Shown: positions 52,809 to 59,083 of the stretch, piece by piece
How the letters are laid out: each line of letters begins with the position of its first letter
Numbering within the stretch: the stretch's first letter is position 1
DNA from: a virus
Strand: one strand, 5' to 3'
DNA: 64,000 nucleotides
Virus record (IMG/VR): IMGVR_UViG_3300044568_003751
Location: 1 to 64,000 of that record
Notes under the pieces: generated by a model
Database searches by the model: none
What the model saw: only the letters and a program-made list of their open reading frames with translations
Told to the model about the DNA's origin: nothing
Made by a program: the position numbers and the translations under genes

Positions 52809-53085
52809 TGTCCCGGTAGCGTCGACGTGGCTCAATGTCCAATTGCTTGGTCAAATACTCTCGACCAACAAGACCAAGTTCAATCTCTTTGAGAGCAGTG
52901 ACCACAGCACTGTGCTTGGGCCCTGACACACGAACTAGATCGCCTCGGCCCAGTTCTCTGGCACGGCGAGCACCGATAAGCACTAGGTCATATCGATTCT
53001 CTACTGCGGCAACTGCGGCCTCATTACTAAGCCCCAGGGTTGATTCATATACCAGTTCATCTTGTCTAGTTTGTACGTTATTCAT
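52795..53085 (-). CDS. RNA polymerase omega-like protein (96 aa)
   Basis: 96 residues. ENRYDLVLIGARRARELGRG, then VRVSGPKHSAVVTALKEIEL matches the core of RpoZ (RYxLVxxAAKRARQL ... PxVxALREIxxG). The omega subunit binds the beta' C-terminus and assists RNA polymerase assembly. A phage copy could help retarget the host enzyme toward the phage promoters listed here (inference). It overlaps both neighbours, by 14 and 8 nt. Homology is by eye, so an unrelated helical protein remains possible. Confidence 0.68.
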   Translation of the reverse strand: MNNVQTRQDELVYESTLGLSNEAAVAAVENRYDLVLIGARRARELGRGDLVRVSGPKHSAVVTALKEIELGLVGREYLTKQLDIEPRRRYRDNGGY

Positions 53086-53380
53086 CTTGGTCCTTTGGTA
53101 ATCCGTTTGAGTGTCGATCTGAAGTTTTTTCTAAGTCTTGAAACAGTCGTTTTTCTTGCTGAGTCAATCTATCCTTGTGTGTCTTGCGTGGATTACCGCA
53201 CAAGAAACAACCGGGATTTCCACAATCCATGGCATGGTGTTTGGCCAATCGATGTGTTTGTTTGATGTTACGTTGGTTATATGTTGCATGGCTTTTGGCA
53301 ATGTTTACTTGCCTGGCTATGGCCACGTCTGTTTTGTGACGTCGTTTTGAGTTTATATATCGGGCTAGATCGTTGCTCAT
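53078..53380 (-). CDS. Conserved phage protein with Cys-rich motif (100 aa)
   Basis: 100 residues; ATG 53380 chosen because AGGTG lies 4 nt upstream. Basic N-terminal half (INSKRRHKTDVAIARQVN), then HAMDCGNPGCFLCGNPRK, a CX4CX2C cluster that could bind zinc, and DRLTQQEKRLFQDLEK. The HAMDCGNPxCxxCGNPRK block is widespread in phage and bacterial small proteins of unknown function. Promoter and palindrome lie just upstream. Confidence 0.75.
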   Translation of the reverse strand: MSNDLARYINSKRRHKTDVAIARQVNIAKSHATYNQRNIKQTHRLAKHHAMDCGNPGCFLCGNPRKTHKDRLTQQEKRLFQDLEKTSDRHSNGLPKDQDE

Positions 53381-53395
53381 AATCACCTGTGTAAA

Positions 53396-53431
53396 ACAAT
53401 GTAGAACTATTTTAACATAGTTCTACATTGT
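53396..53431. repeat. 15-bp perfect inverted repeat overlapping a promoter
   Basis: ACAATGTAGAACTAT (53396-53410) and ATAGTTCTACATTGT (53417-53431) around a 6-nt centre. It spans the spacer and -10 of the promoter at 53409-53437, so it may be an operator, or a processed mRNA hairpin at the start of the transcript. Confidence 0.8.
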
Positions 53432-53437
53432 TGTCAA
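53409..53437 (-). promoter_or_regulatory. sigma70 promoter TTGACA-N17-TAAAAT
   Basis: -35 TTGACA at 53432-53437, -10 TAAAAT at 53409-53414, embedded in the palindrome. Drives the Cys-rich, omega-like and 158-residue genes. Confidence 0.8.
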
Positions 53438-53438
53438 G

Positions 53439-53567
53439 TCATAATGGTTGATATTCTTCTTTACCGCAACCACACTCTGGACAGTTATAGTATTTTGGCA
53501 AATCTTCAAACTTGCCATCTGTCTCTTCATTGTGGACATGGCCACATACAGTGCATACGTATTCCAT
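53439..53567 (-). CDS. Rubredoxin-like protein (42 aa)
   Basis: 42 residues. YVCTVCGHV (first CxxC) and NCPECGCGK (second CxxC) are separated by 22 residues, a rubredoxin Fe(S-Cys)4 knuckle pair. It is shorter than free rubredoxin (about 52) and closely resembles the C-terminal rubredoxin domain of rubrerythrin. It lies 9 nt downstream of the rubrerythrin gene, so the two likely form a split rubrerythrin electron-transfer pair. Confidence 0.82.
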   Translation of the reverse strand: MEYVCTVCGHVHNEETDGKFEDLPKYYNCPECGCGKEEYQPL

Positions 53568-53576
53568 AGCAGTTCC

Positions 53577-54014
53577 TTACTGGGCGGCCTTGTGAGCTTC
53601 TAACGCTTTGGTAAAGCGGTTGGCATGTGAACGTTCGGCTTTGGCCAGGGTTTCAAACCAGTCAGCAATCTCATCCAGGCCTTCGTCACGAGCAGTTTTT
53701 GCCATGCCCGGATACATGTCAGTGTACTCGTGTGTTTCTCCGTGTATGGCTGATTCCAGTGCTTCGGCAGTGGTCTTCGCTGCCATGCCTGTGGCAGGAT
53801 CTCCTGAACCACCATCGATCAGGTATTCCATGTGACCATGTGCGTGACCTGTTTCGCCTTCGGCTGTGCTACGGAACAGTGCAGAGATATCATTGTCTCC
53901 GGCCACATCGGCCATGTTTGCAAAATACAAATAACGACGATTGGCCTGGCTTTCTCCGGCAAATGCCGCTTTTAAGTTTTGTTCGGTAAGTGTACCTTTT
54001 ACAGATTGTGTCAT
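53577..54014 (-). CDS. Rubrerythrin (ferritin-like di-iron peroxidase), no rubredoxin domain
   Basis: 145 residues. [19 protein letters not shown] starts the four-helix bundle; the Glu and ExxH ligands are [35 protein letters not shown] and [10 protein letters not shown]. Rubrerythrin reduces hydrogen peroxide with electrons from rubredoxin. The usual C-terminal rubredoxin domain is missing and is instead the separate next gene. Strong AAGGAGG site and its own promoter. Role inferred: protection against oxidative stress during infection. Confidence 0.9.
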   Translation of the reverse strand: MTQSVKGTLTEQNLKAAFAGESQANRRYLYFANMADVAGDNDISALFRSTAEGETGHAHGHMEYLIDGGSGDPATGMAAKTTAEALESAIHGETHEYTDMYPGMAKTARDEGLDEIADWFETLAKAERSHANRFTKALEAHKAAQ

Positions 54015-54037
54015 ATTTCCTCCTTGTTGACAACACT

Positions 54038-54067
54038 ATTATATAGTATAGCAGTTGCCTAAGTCAA
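54038..54067 (-). promoter_or_regulatory. sigma70 promoter TTGACT-N18-TATAAT
   Basis: -35 TTGACT at 54062-54067, -10 TATAAT at 54038-54043, 18-nt spacer. Drives the rubrerythrin-rubredoxin pair. Confidence 0.75.
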
Positions 54068-54541
54068 GGCATTTTGCCATTGTATTTTGTAATGAGGGTA
54101 ATAGTAAGTATTGTCACTTTCATTGGCCAGGAGCCAAGGATAGATCGGGGTAGTAAACTTTAGGCTTTGGTAACCCAGTTGACCCATGTACTCAGATGGC
54201 ACAGCAGGCTCACCGTTTTGTTTACTAGTGCCTGAATTACTCATGGTCGATCGCATACATAAACCTTCAATACTGATACTGCGTATGTGTAACATTGCAC
54301 CTATCGGCCGGCCACTAATTTCTATGCGTAGCTCATGTTCAATTGTTTGGTTGCTATCAGGAATATTGTATTTGAATCTGGTGATCTCGGTTGATAATTG
54401 CTTTGTGGTCACAATCTCGTCATCGATCAAAATGGATACAAACATTGCAGGATCTTCTGCTGTACCAGAAAATTCTATCTCTAATAATGCTGTTTTTACA
54501 TAAGAAATCTTACCATCAGTGATAATTGAATAGATACTCAA
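54059..54541 (-). CDS. Hypothetical beta-rich protein (160 aa)
   Basis: 160 residues from the TTG at 54541 (CGGAGACAG upstream); a longer in-frame ATG exists but lies deep inside the neighbouring gene. Beta-sandwich look: YVKTALLEIEFSG, AMFVSILIDDEIVTTKQ, ELRIEISGRPIGAMLHIRSI. This resembles small carbohydrate-binding modules, but no specific family is recognised. It overlaps the PP-loop enzyme gene by 26 nt. Confidence 0.55.
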   Translation of the reverse strand: MSIYSIITDGKISYVKTALLEIEFSGTAEDPAMFVSILIDDEIVTTKQLSTEITRFKYNIPDSNQTIEHELRIEISGRPIGAMLHIRSISIEGLCMRSTMSNSGTSKQNGEPAVPSEYMGQLGYQSLKFTTPIYPWLLANESDNTYYYPHYKIQWQNALT

Positions 54542-55634
54542 GACTGTCTCCGTAGGTATTTTGAAATTCACATTTGCTGAACAACGGCAAATTAGGGGTA
54601 CGTATGCCAGTGCCATCTTCAAGATATGCAATCCATTGCTGTGCCAGTAGTTCTGTTTTCTTTTTTGTATACCATATGAACTGCATACTACCTACTTTAC
54701 GAGCAATTTTGAGATATTGCTCATTAGCGTAGAAACAGTTTATGTATTGCTTCATAAATTGTTTATACGATGCATAATTGTCATGGTCGATTACTTGATT
54801 TATATTGTGCCACATGTAGTTTTCAAACCCTGCAAAGTCAAAGAACGCACTGGTTTTTGCGGTTTGTGTGAATGCACTGTCTTTGGGAGAAAAGATTTGA
54901 TTTTTAGTTGCAGCATAAAACCACCAACGTGCCTCTAACACCGTTTCAATAGGTCGTTGAGCTAATGCAAAATATTCTGTGCAAAATTCTTGCAGTGACG
55001 GATCTGTTATTATAATCTGCCAGGGCTTGTGTAGAACTTGGTAACCTAGATTATCAAAGAAACTTTCGTCAAGACTGGCTGTGAACTCGTCGCCACCGTG
55101 GCCGTTAATCATAATACCATCAAAAACTGTTTCTAAATACACATCACCGCTGATGTCTAGCATTTCTAATGTGGGATAATTTTTTTGTAGATATTCAAAG
55201 AATTCGCGATTTTCGTATACACTGAATGGGGAGTATAACACACGCAATTGATCTAGGTGTGTGGCATGTTTTAAGAATCCTGCTACCAAACAGGTTGAGT
55301 CAATGCCGCCACTCCAGCACAGGTTAAGTTTTTCTCCTGTGCCGATGTAGTTGTCGACTCTTTGTGCCATGACTTCATCAAAGGTTTGTTTTGCTACAGG
55401 GGCTTGCCAAGGCCGCTGTACTGCAAACGCAAAAGGTCCAGGAACAGTTTGTGTTCTATCTACAGGCATACCGGCTGGATTGCTTGAAAATATAGAGTTT
55501 AACTCAATCAGATTATTGTAACGATCAAAACCTTCAACCTTGGCAAGACTGCCTATCAACTGATACGGTTTGTTTTGCCAGTCTAGTATTCTATAAAAAA
55601 AACTAGGATTAATTGTTGATAACAATGGTTTCAT
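54516..55634 (-). CDS. Asparagine synthase-like PP-loop enzyme (372 aa)
   Basis: 372 residues. LNLCWSGGIDSTCLVAGF near residue 108 is the SGGxDS PP-loop; IMINGHGGDEFTA is the second Mg/pyrophosphate motif (GxGGDE) of asparagine synthase-type amidotransferases. The N-terminal glutaminase domain is replaced by about 100 unrelated residues, so ammonia or an amine would be the nucleophile. It forms an amide from a carboxylate via an acyl-adenylate. AT-rich; ATGA overlap with the upstream 90-residue gene. Confidence 0.8.
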   Translation of the reverse strand: MKPLLSTINPSFFYRILDWQNKPYQLIGSLAKVEGFDRYNNLIELNSIFSSNPAGMPVDRTQTVPGPFAFAVQRPWQAPVAKQTFDEVMAQRVDNYIGTGEKLNLCWSGGIDSTCLVAGFLKHATHLDQLRVLYSPFSVYENREFFEYLQKNYPTLEMLDISGDVYLETVFDGIMINGHGGDEFTASLDESFFDNLGYQVLHKPWQIIITDPSLQEFCTEYFALAQRPIETVLEARWWFYAATKNQIFSPKDSAFTQTAKTSAFFDFAGFENYMWHNINQVIDHDNYASYKQFMKQYINCFYANEQYLKIARKVGSMQFIWYTKKKTELLAQQWIAYLEDGTGIRTPNLPLFSKCEFQNTYGDSLEYLFNYH

Positions 55635-55903
55635 GCGCTTCGATTAATTATTATATATATATAGAGATCTATTTGAAAATCGTCAAGGTCACCGGCATCA
55701 TCTGTTTGAAAATTCTGTATCTTGACCAGCAATTGGTTCTCATACAAATTTAGATGTTTCAGCATCCTAATCCTACGTTTAACTATAGTGGGATCTGTAG
55801 CGTTTACCAGCAACTCATCGAGTAACTGTGTTCTAGCTTGATTTGTTTTCGTAATTAATTTTTTTATTATTTTTATTTTGTAATAGTTTATATTGCTGCT
55901 CAT
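55631..55903 (-). CDS. Hypothetical small helical protein (90 aa)
   Basis: 90 residues from the ATG at 55903, 4 nt after AGTAAATA. Very Lys/Ile/Asn-rich (YYKIKIIKKLITKTNQ), then VKRRIRMLKHLNLYENQLLV and an acidic tail. It overlaps the PP-loop gene by ATGA and could be its partner. Function unknown. It ends the AT-rich block next to the tRNA array. Confidence 0.6.
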   Translation of the reverse strand: MSSNINYYKIKIIKKLITKTNQARTQLLDELLVNATDPTIVKRRIRMLKHLNLYENQLLVKIQNFQTDDAGDLDDFQIDLYIYIIINRSA

Positions 55904-55907
55904 GATA

Positions 55908-55915
55908 TATTTACT
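55908..55915 (-). promoter_or_regulatory. Late promoter-like AGTAAATA
   Basis: Same motif as at 43031-43038, here 4 nt before the ATG at 55903. Confidence 0.35.
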
Positions 55916-55929
55916 TGAAAACTTATCAG

Positions 55930-56006
55930 GTGGCCAGGTCCTGTAAGGAATTACCTCCACATTTCCGGGTTCGAAGCCCGGGATTCTATCCATTGAACTA
56001 AAGGCC
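55930..56006 (-). tRNA. tRNA-Arg(TCG)-like, aberrant T arm
   Basis: The D arm (TTCAATGGATAGAA) and the anticodon arm CCGGG-CTTCGAA-CCCGG are good and give anticodon TCG. The T arm lacks the TTCRA loop (reads GTAATTC) and the acceptor pairs poorly, so this may be a decayed or atypical gene. Confidence 0.5.
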
Positions 56007-56011
56007 GAATA

Positions 56012-56085
56012 TGGTGCTCCCACCGGGTAACGATCCTGGGTTTCTACATTACCAATGTAGTGTAATGCCTTTATACTATAGGAGC
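56012..56085 (-). tRNA. tRNA-Thr(GGT)
   Basis: Anticodon arm CTACA-TTGGTAA-TGTAG. Acceptor GCTCCTA/TGGGAGC, CCA encoded. T loop is ATCGTTA instead of TTCRANY. Confidence 0.85.
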
Positions 56086-56088
56086 AAC

Positions 56089-56140
56089 TGGAGCGGAATA
56101 CCAGAATCGAACTGGTCACCTAAATCAAGTAATTTTGTTA
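56089..56140 (-). pseudogene. 3'-half tRNA remnant (Gly-like)
   Basis: A perfect T arm (ACCAG-TTCGATT-CTGGT), acceptor 3' strand ATTCCGC, T, CCA are present, closely like the tRNA-Gly(GCC) at 57465, but no anticodon arm or 5' acceptor strand precedes it. Confidence 0.65.
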
Positions 56141-56165
56141 TGAATTTTTTCCAACAGGAATAGTA

Positions 56166-57017
56166 TTATGTAACTCTTGAAGTGCTTACAAGACAAGTTC
56201 GATGCATAACACGTGGACAATCATCTGGCGTGCCAGCGGCCAGATGCATCAATGCACGATTATCCCAAAACACAATATCAAACGGTTTCCATTTGTGTCG
56301 GTAAACATATCTGGGGTTGGTAGTGTGCTCAAATAAAAATTGCAGGAGTTCCTGGCCTTCTTTTTCGGGCAACCCGTCGATTCTAGAAGTAAAATGTGGG
56401 TTTACCCATAAAGTTTTGAATCCACCTACTGGATGTTGTTGTACAATAGATTGCAATCTAGGAGGATTCAACTCCCGTTGTTCATCAGAAAGACTTTGTC
56501 GCCAAGGATTCCGAGATTGCAATTCGTCATATTTAAGATAGTACACATGCTCGGCTTGTAGGCATTGCAATTGTTGTTTCATGTCTGCACTGAGATCATC
56601 ATATGCGGCTTGTTGATCAGCAAACAGGGTATCACCACCTTGAGAAGGCAATAACTGTGCATGTAAAAATGTTCCATAGCCAGGATACTCTTTCCAACTG
56701 CTGTCTGCATGCCAGTAGAGACCGGCATCACGCATACCCAGTGGCCGGCCATCTTTGACAATATTGGATAATACCAACACTTCGGGTTGACTTGGCAAAG
56801 GGAAATCAAGCACTGGATGATTGTTAGATGCTAATGTTCCAAAGTTTTTGCAAAAAAAGACAAGTTTATCAGGGGTAATTTGTTGATCCCGGAATATCAA
56901 CAGATGTTCCTTGAGATGCGTTGATTTTAAATCAGCAATTGCTTGACTACTTAGCCGCTGAGAACAATCAAGATCTGTAACTTCTGCGCCAAATGTTGCT
57001 AGTGCCGTAATTTTCAT
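56166..57017 (-). CDS. TauD/TfdA-family Fe(II)/2-oxoglutarate dioxygenase
   Basis: 283 residues, standard length. Iron ligands: H103 and D105 in YWHADSSW, and the distal His in RVMHRTC (about 272); the following Arg would bind 2-oxoglutarate. DIVFWDNRALMHLA is the conserved strand before it. Family members hydroxylate taurine, herbicides, amino acids or antibiotic precursors; here the substrate is unknown and could be sulfur scavenging or tailoring. Composition is near the phage average. It lies within the tRNA array region on the same strand. Confidence 0.88.
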   Translation of the reverse strand: MKITALATFGAEVTDLDCSQRLSSQAIADLKSTHLKEHLLIFRDQQITPDKLVFFCKNFGTLASNNHPVLDFPLPSQPEVLVLSNIVKDGRPLGMRDAGLYWHADSSWKEYPGYGTFLHAQLLPSQGGDTLFADQQAAYDDLSADMKQQLQCLQAEHVYYLKYDELQSRNPWRQSLSDEQRELNPPRLQSIVQQHPVGGFKTLWVNPHFTSRIDGLPEKEGQELLQFLFEHTTNPRYVYRHKWKPFDIVFWDNRALMHLAAGTPDDCPRVMHRTCLVSTSRVT

Positions 57018-57056
57018 GGTGCAATTACTTAGTTGACACCAAAGTTAGTCAGATAA

Positions 57057-57380
57057 TTATTCAGGATTAACTTGGGCACTAATAATCATTGGAGGATATT
57101 CGAGTCCTTGACCTAAATTTTCTGATAGAACAACATCAACCCAGGCTTGTGCAGTGGCAAGATCGGGCCAAGTACGACTGATATGTCTTGGTGTGCCTTC
57201 AGTCACACTTTCAACTACAGATTCATTTACAAGGTTATCACTTGAACATCCGTGCGTTTTTGTAAATCTTTCTAAAATTGATTCGAAATTCATTTTGTAA
57301 GCAGACATTGCTGTTACAAATTCGCTTTCAGATAAGCGATGATGGGCAAATCCCCCGAAAACTACAGTAGTTGTAGGCAT
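57057..57380 (-). CDS. Hypothetical small protein, ABM-like fold (107 aa)
   Basis: 107 residues from the ATG at 57380, GGAG 7 nt upstream. TTTVVFGGFAHHRLSESEF, HISRTWPDLATAQAWVDVVL and PPMIISAQV give the strand-helix-strand rhythm of antibiotic-biosynthesis-monooxygenase-like dimers. The assignment is tentative. It is upstream of tauD on the same strand, 39 nt apart, so probably co-transcribed. Confidence 0.6.
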   Translation of the reverse strand: MPTTTVVFGGFAHHRLSESEFVTAMSAYKMNFESILERFTKTHGCSSDNLVNESVVESVTEGTPRHISRTWPDLATAQAWVDVVLSENLGQGLEYPPMIISAQVNPE

Positions 57381-57403
57381 ATAAATCTCCAATTCACGTC
57401 GAG

Positions 57404-57411
57404 TATTTATG
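57404..57411 (-). promoter_or_regulatory. Late promoter-like CATAAATA
   Basis: CATAAATA followed 23 nt later by the ATG at 57380 with a GGAG ribosome site between. Fits a late promoter for the 107-residue and dioxygenase genes. Confidence 0.5.
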
Positions 57412-57464
57412 CTGGACTTGTCAATAATATTCAAGAGTTATTGTAGTATAAAATTACAAATATT

Positions 57465-57538
57465 TGGAGCGGGATACGAGAATCGAACTCGTCACTAAAC
57501 CTTGGCAAGATTTCGAGATACCACTTCACCAATCCCGC
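57465..57538 (-). tRNA. tRNA-Gly(GCC)
   Basis: Acceptor GCGGGAT/ATCCCGC, anticodon loop TTGCCAA, T arm ACGAG-TTCGATT-CTCGT, CCA encoded. Confidence 0.93.
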
Positions 57539-57544
57539 ATTTGA

Positions 57545-57601
57545 GAAAAACCCTGTCGTGTGAGCCAACTTCCGGGAGTGGGCAACTCACAGAGGACAGG
57601 G
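57545..57601 (-). terminator. Long-stem terminator
   Basis: CCCTGTC (57551-57557) and GACAGGG (57595-57601) close a larger hairpin that contains a GTGAG/CTCAC inner pairing; five T follow on the minus strand. Ends the RNase H-like gene. Confidence 0.75.
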
Positions 57602-57619
57602 CCGTGTTGTTATTACTTG

Positions 57620-58093
57620 TTAGGCTGCACGTAGATCTTTGAATCTATCTGCCGCATATGAAGCCGCAAACGCATCGGGTTTGACAAAAGGTATAACATT
57701 ACACACACCTTTGATGTAGCCTATGGCCTGTGATATTACACAACTTGATCCGTGTATTTCGTCTGGGTTGATGTCCAAGTGAACTTCAACTTCACGTCCT
57801 TCTAGTACTTCGGCCAGTTTCAAGTACAATTCGCTCACTTTGTACACTTCGGTCATCAACCTTAAACTGGGACGACTGGCTCGTTGATCCCAGTCGCGTT
57901 CACGTTGCACTTCACCAAACAGTTTGCAACCGTTGTTGCCATTGATGTGTACCACAATGGCCAACACATAGTCAGCATGCCAGGCACCGTTGATTTTTAC
58001 ACGCTCTGAATCGCAACCAAGATAGATTCGAGTTTCGGGTGTTTGCGCCCGTATAAACTGTGCCACTTGGTCAATGTCTAGTTTTTTCATCAT
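57620..58093 (-). CDS. RNase H-like protein, YkuK/DUF458 family
   Basis: 157 residues from the ATG at 58093. RIYLGCDSERVK is the first RNase H strand with its Asp; YVLAIVVHINGNNG, EVEVHLDINPD (second acidic strand) and GYIKGVCNVIPFVKPDAFAA follow. The block order matches the YkuK-type RNase H-like family; its substrate in bacteria is not established. It is bracketed by tRNA genes and followed by a strong terminator, so an RNA-related role is tempting but unproven. Confidence 0.75.
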   Translation of the reverse strand: MMKKLDIDQVAQFIRAQTPETRIYLGCDSERVKINGAWHADYVLAIVVHINGNNGCKLFGEVQRERDWDQRASRPSLRLMTEVYKVSELYLKLAEVLEGREVEVHLDINPDEIHGSSCVISQAIGYIKGVCNVIPFVKPDAFAASYAADRFKDLRAA

Positions 58094-58134
58094 CGTCTTT
58101 CTATTTAACTCAAAAACTGTTACAGTTTTATTAA

Positions 58135-58214
58135 TGGTACCCCGGGTGGGAGTTGAACCCACATTTGAATTTCTCCTTTTGAGAGAGATGACTTTGCCAA
58201 TTTGTCTACCGGGG
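58135..58214 (-). tRNA. tRNA-Leu(CAA)
   Basis: Anticodon loop CTCAAAA on a TCTCT/GGAGA stem. T arm GTGGG-TTCAACT-CCCAC; G1-T72 wobble; CCA encoded. The variable region is short for a leucine tRNA. Confidence 0.8.
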
Positions 58215-58217
58215 CAA

Positions 58218-58301
58218 TTGGTACGAGTAGCCGGACTTGAACCGGCAAGCCTAAGCGGAAGATTTTAAATCTTCTGAGTTTACCAATTTCTCCATACTCG
58301 C
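58218..58301 (-). tRNA. tRNA-Leu(TAA)
   Basis: Acceptor GCGAGTA/TACTCGT, anticodon arm GAAGA-TTTAAAA-TCTTC, long variable arm, T arm GCCGG-TTCAAGT-CCGGC, CCA encoded. Confidence 0.92.
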
Positions 58302-58305
58302 TGAA

Positions 58306-58382
58306 TGGTGCCCCAAGAGAGACTCGAACTCTCAAAATTTGGCTTCTAAGACCAACACGTATACCAATTCCGTCATCGGGGC
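58306..58382 (-). tRNA. tRNA-Leu(TAG)
   Basis: Acceptor GCCCCGA/TTGGGGC, anticodon arm TTGGT-CTTAGAA-GCCAA, T arm GAGAG-TTCGAGT-CTCTC, CCA encoded. Confidence 0.9.
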
Positions 58383-58383
58383 A

Positions 58384-58391
58384 AATAAATA
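58384..58391 (+). promoter_or_regulatory. Late promoter-like AATAAATA on the opposite strand
   Basis: AATAAATA ends 5 nt before the plus-strand ATG at 58397, in the only sizeable tRNA spacer that carries a plus-strand frame. Confidence 0.3.
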
Positions 58392-58396
58392 TCATT

Positions 58397-58627
58397 ATGA
58401 TTACAATTGAACATGCTATGCAAACGTTATTCCAAATATCTGGTACACAGCCGTATGTGCCAGAAACTCATGCTACCACCACTAGACAATTCACTGTGAA
58501 TGCCATGCTAGAGCCGCTGAATCTAAAGTTCAAACTAGATCCCTTGTTGGTGCCTCCTCCAGGTTCCGACCCTGGTTCCCCGGATTTTCAATCCGGTGCT
58601 ATGACCACATCAGCTAAAGAGGCGTAA
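58397..58627 (+). CDS. Possible small late protein antisense to tRNA-Phe (76 aa)
   Basis: 76 residues on the strand opposite to the tRNAs. The first 50 residues (MITIEHAMQTLFQISGTQPY, TTRQFTVNAMLEPLNLKF) read like a genuine protein; the last 25 come from the complement of tRNA-Phe. A late promoter-like motif lies just upstream. It has no recognised family, and chance is not excluded. Confidence 0.4.
   Translation: MITIEHAMQTLFQISGTQPYVPETHATTTRQFTVNAMLEPLNLKFKLDPLLVPPPGSDPGSPDFQSGAMTTSAKEA
58548..58623 (-). tRNA. tRNA-Phe(GAA)
   Basis: Anticodon arm CCGGA-TTGAAAA-TCCGG, T stem CCAGG/CCTGG with unusual loop GTCGGAA, CCA encoded. Confidence 0.9.
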
Positions 58628-58628
58628 T

Positions 58629-58702
58629 TGGTACCTCGTGACAGAATCGAACTGCCGTAACCGCCGTGTAAAGACGGAGTTCTACCATTAAACTAACGAG
58701 GC
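58629..58702 (-). tRNA. tRNA-Val(TAC)
   Basis: Anticodon loop TTTACAC, acceptor GCCTCGT/ACGAGGT with G1-T72, T loop TTCGATT, CCA encoded. Confidence 0.9.
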
Positions 58703-58707
58703 GTATT

Positions 58708-58799
58708 TGGCGGAAGACGGAGGAGTCGAACCCCATCCGATTTCTCGGAACCTGGTTTTCAAGGCCAGTCGCGGCACCAACCCCGCTGCATCATCTTCC
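58708..58799 (-). tRNA. tRNA-Ser(TGA)
   Basis: 92 nt including CCA. Acceptor GGAAGAT, anticodon loop CTTGAAA, long variable arm (TCCGAGAAATCGGA), T loop TTCGACT: a class II serine tRNA. Confidence 0.93.
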
Positions 58800-58805
58800 T
58801 TATTG

Positions 58806-58985
58806 AATTAAAAAAAGTACTACCCGATGTTTAAGGGTATAGAACATCCTTTCGGGTAGCCCTTGTCCCTCCAGCAACATAAAACGACTGTGACTAGCAG
58901 TCTACCGCGGCTTTCGCCCGTTCAGCGGCGCTGGATCTAATAAGGTCCCTGGTAGTTGGGCCCATAGTCAATGAGTTTTTAACAC
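58806..58985 (-). ncRNA. Structured non-coding RNA candidate with terminator
   Basis: No frame of note. Reading the minus strand: CCAGC/GCTGG (58930-58934 with 58871-58875) encloses GACTG/CAGTC and a GC-rich hairpin. The 3' end is CTACCCG/CGGGTAG (58820-58826, 58853-58859) with an inner GATGTT/AACATC pairing and seven T. It lies between tRNA-Cys and tRNA-Ser; function unknown. Confidence 0.5.
58811..58860 (-). terminator. Bipartite-stem terminator in the tRNA array
   Basis: CTACCCG/CGGGTAG outer stem plus GATGTT/AACATC inner stem, then a T-rich run on the minus strand. It would end transcripts entering from tRNA-Cys and upstream. Confidence 0.75.
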
Positions 58986-58999
58986 ACTTTTTCTAAACT

Positions 59000-59077
59000 T
59001 GGAGTAGCGGGTGAGATTCGAACTCACGGCTTTACGGATTTGCAATCCGTTCCCTTGGACCACTCGGGCACCGCTAC
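59000..59077 (-). tRNA. tRNA-Cys(GCA)
   Basis: Acceptor GTAGCGG/CCGCTAC, anticodon arm ACGGA-TTGCAAA-TCCGT, T arm GTGAG-TTCGAAT-CTCAC, CCA encoded. Confidence 0.92.
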
Positions 59078-59083
59078 ATAAAT

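Noticed and set aside
58120-58395. Minus-strand frame of 91 codons across three leucine tRNAs
   Set aside because: It covers three intact tRNA genes and reads only their sequence.
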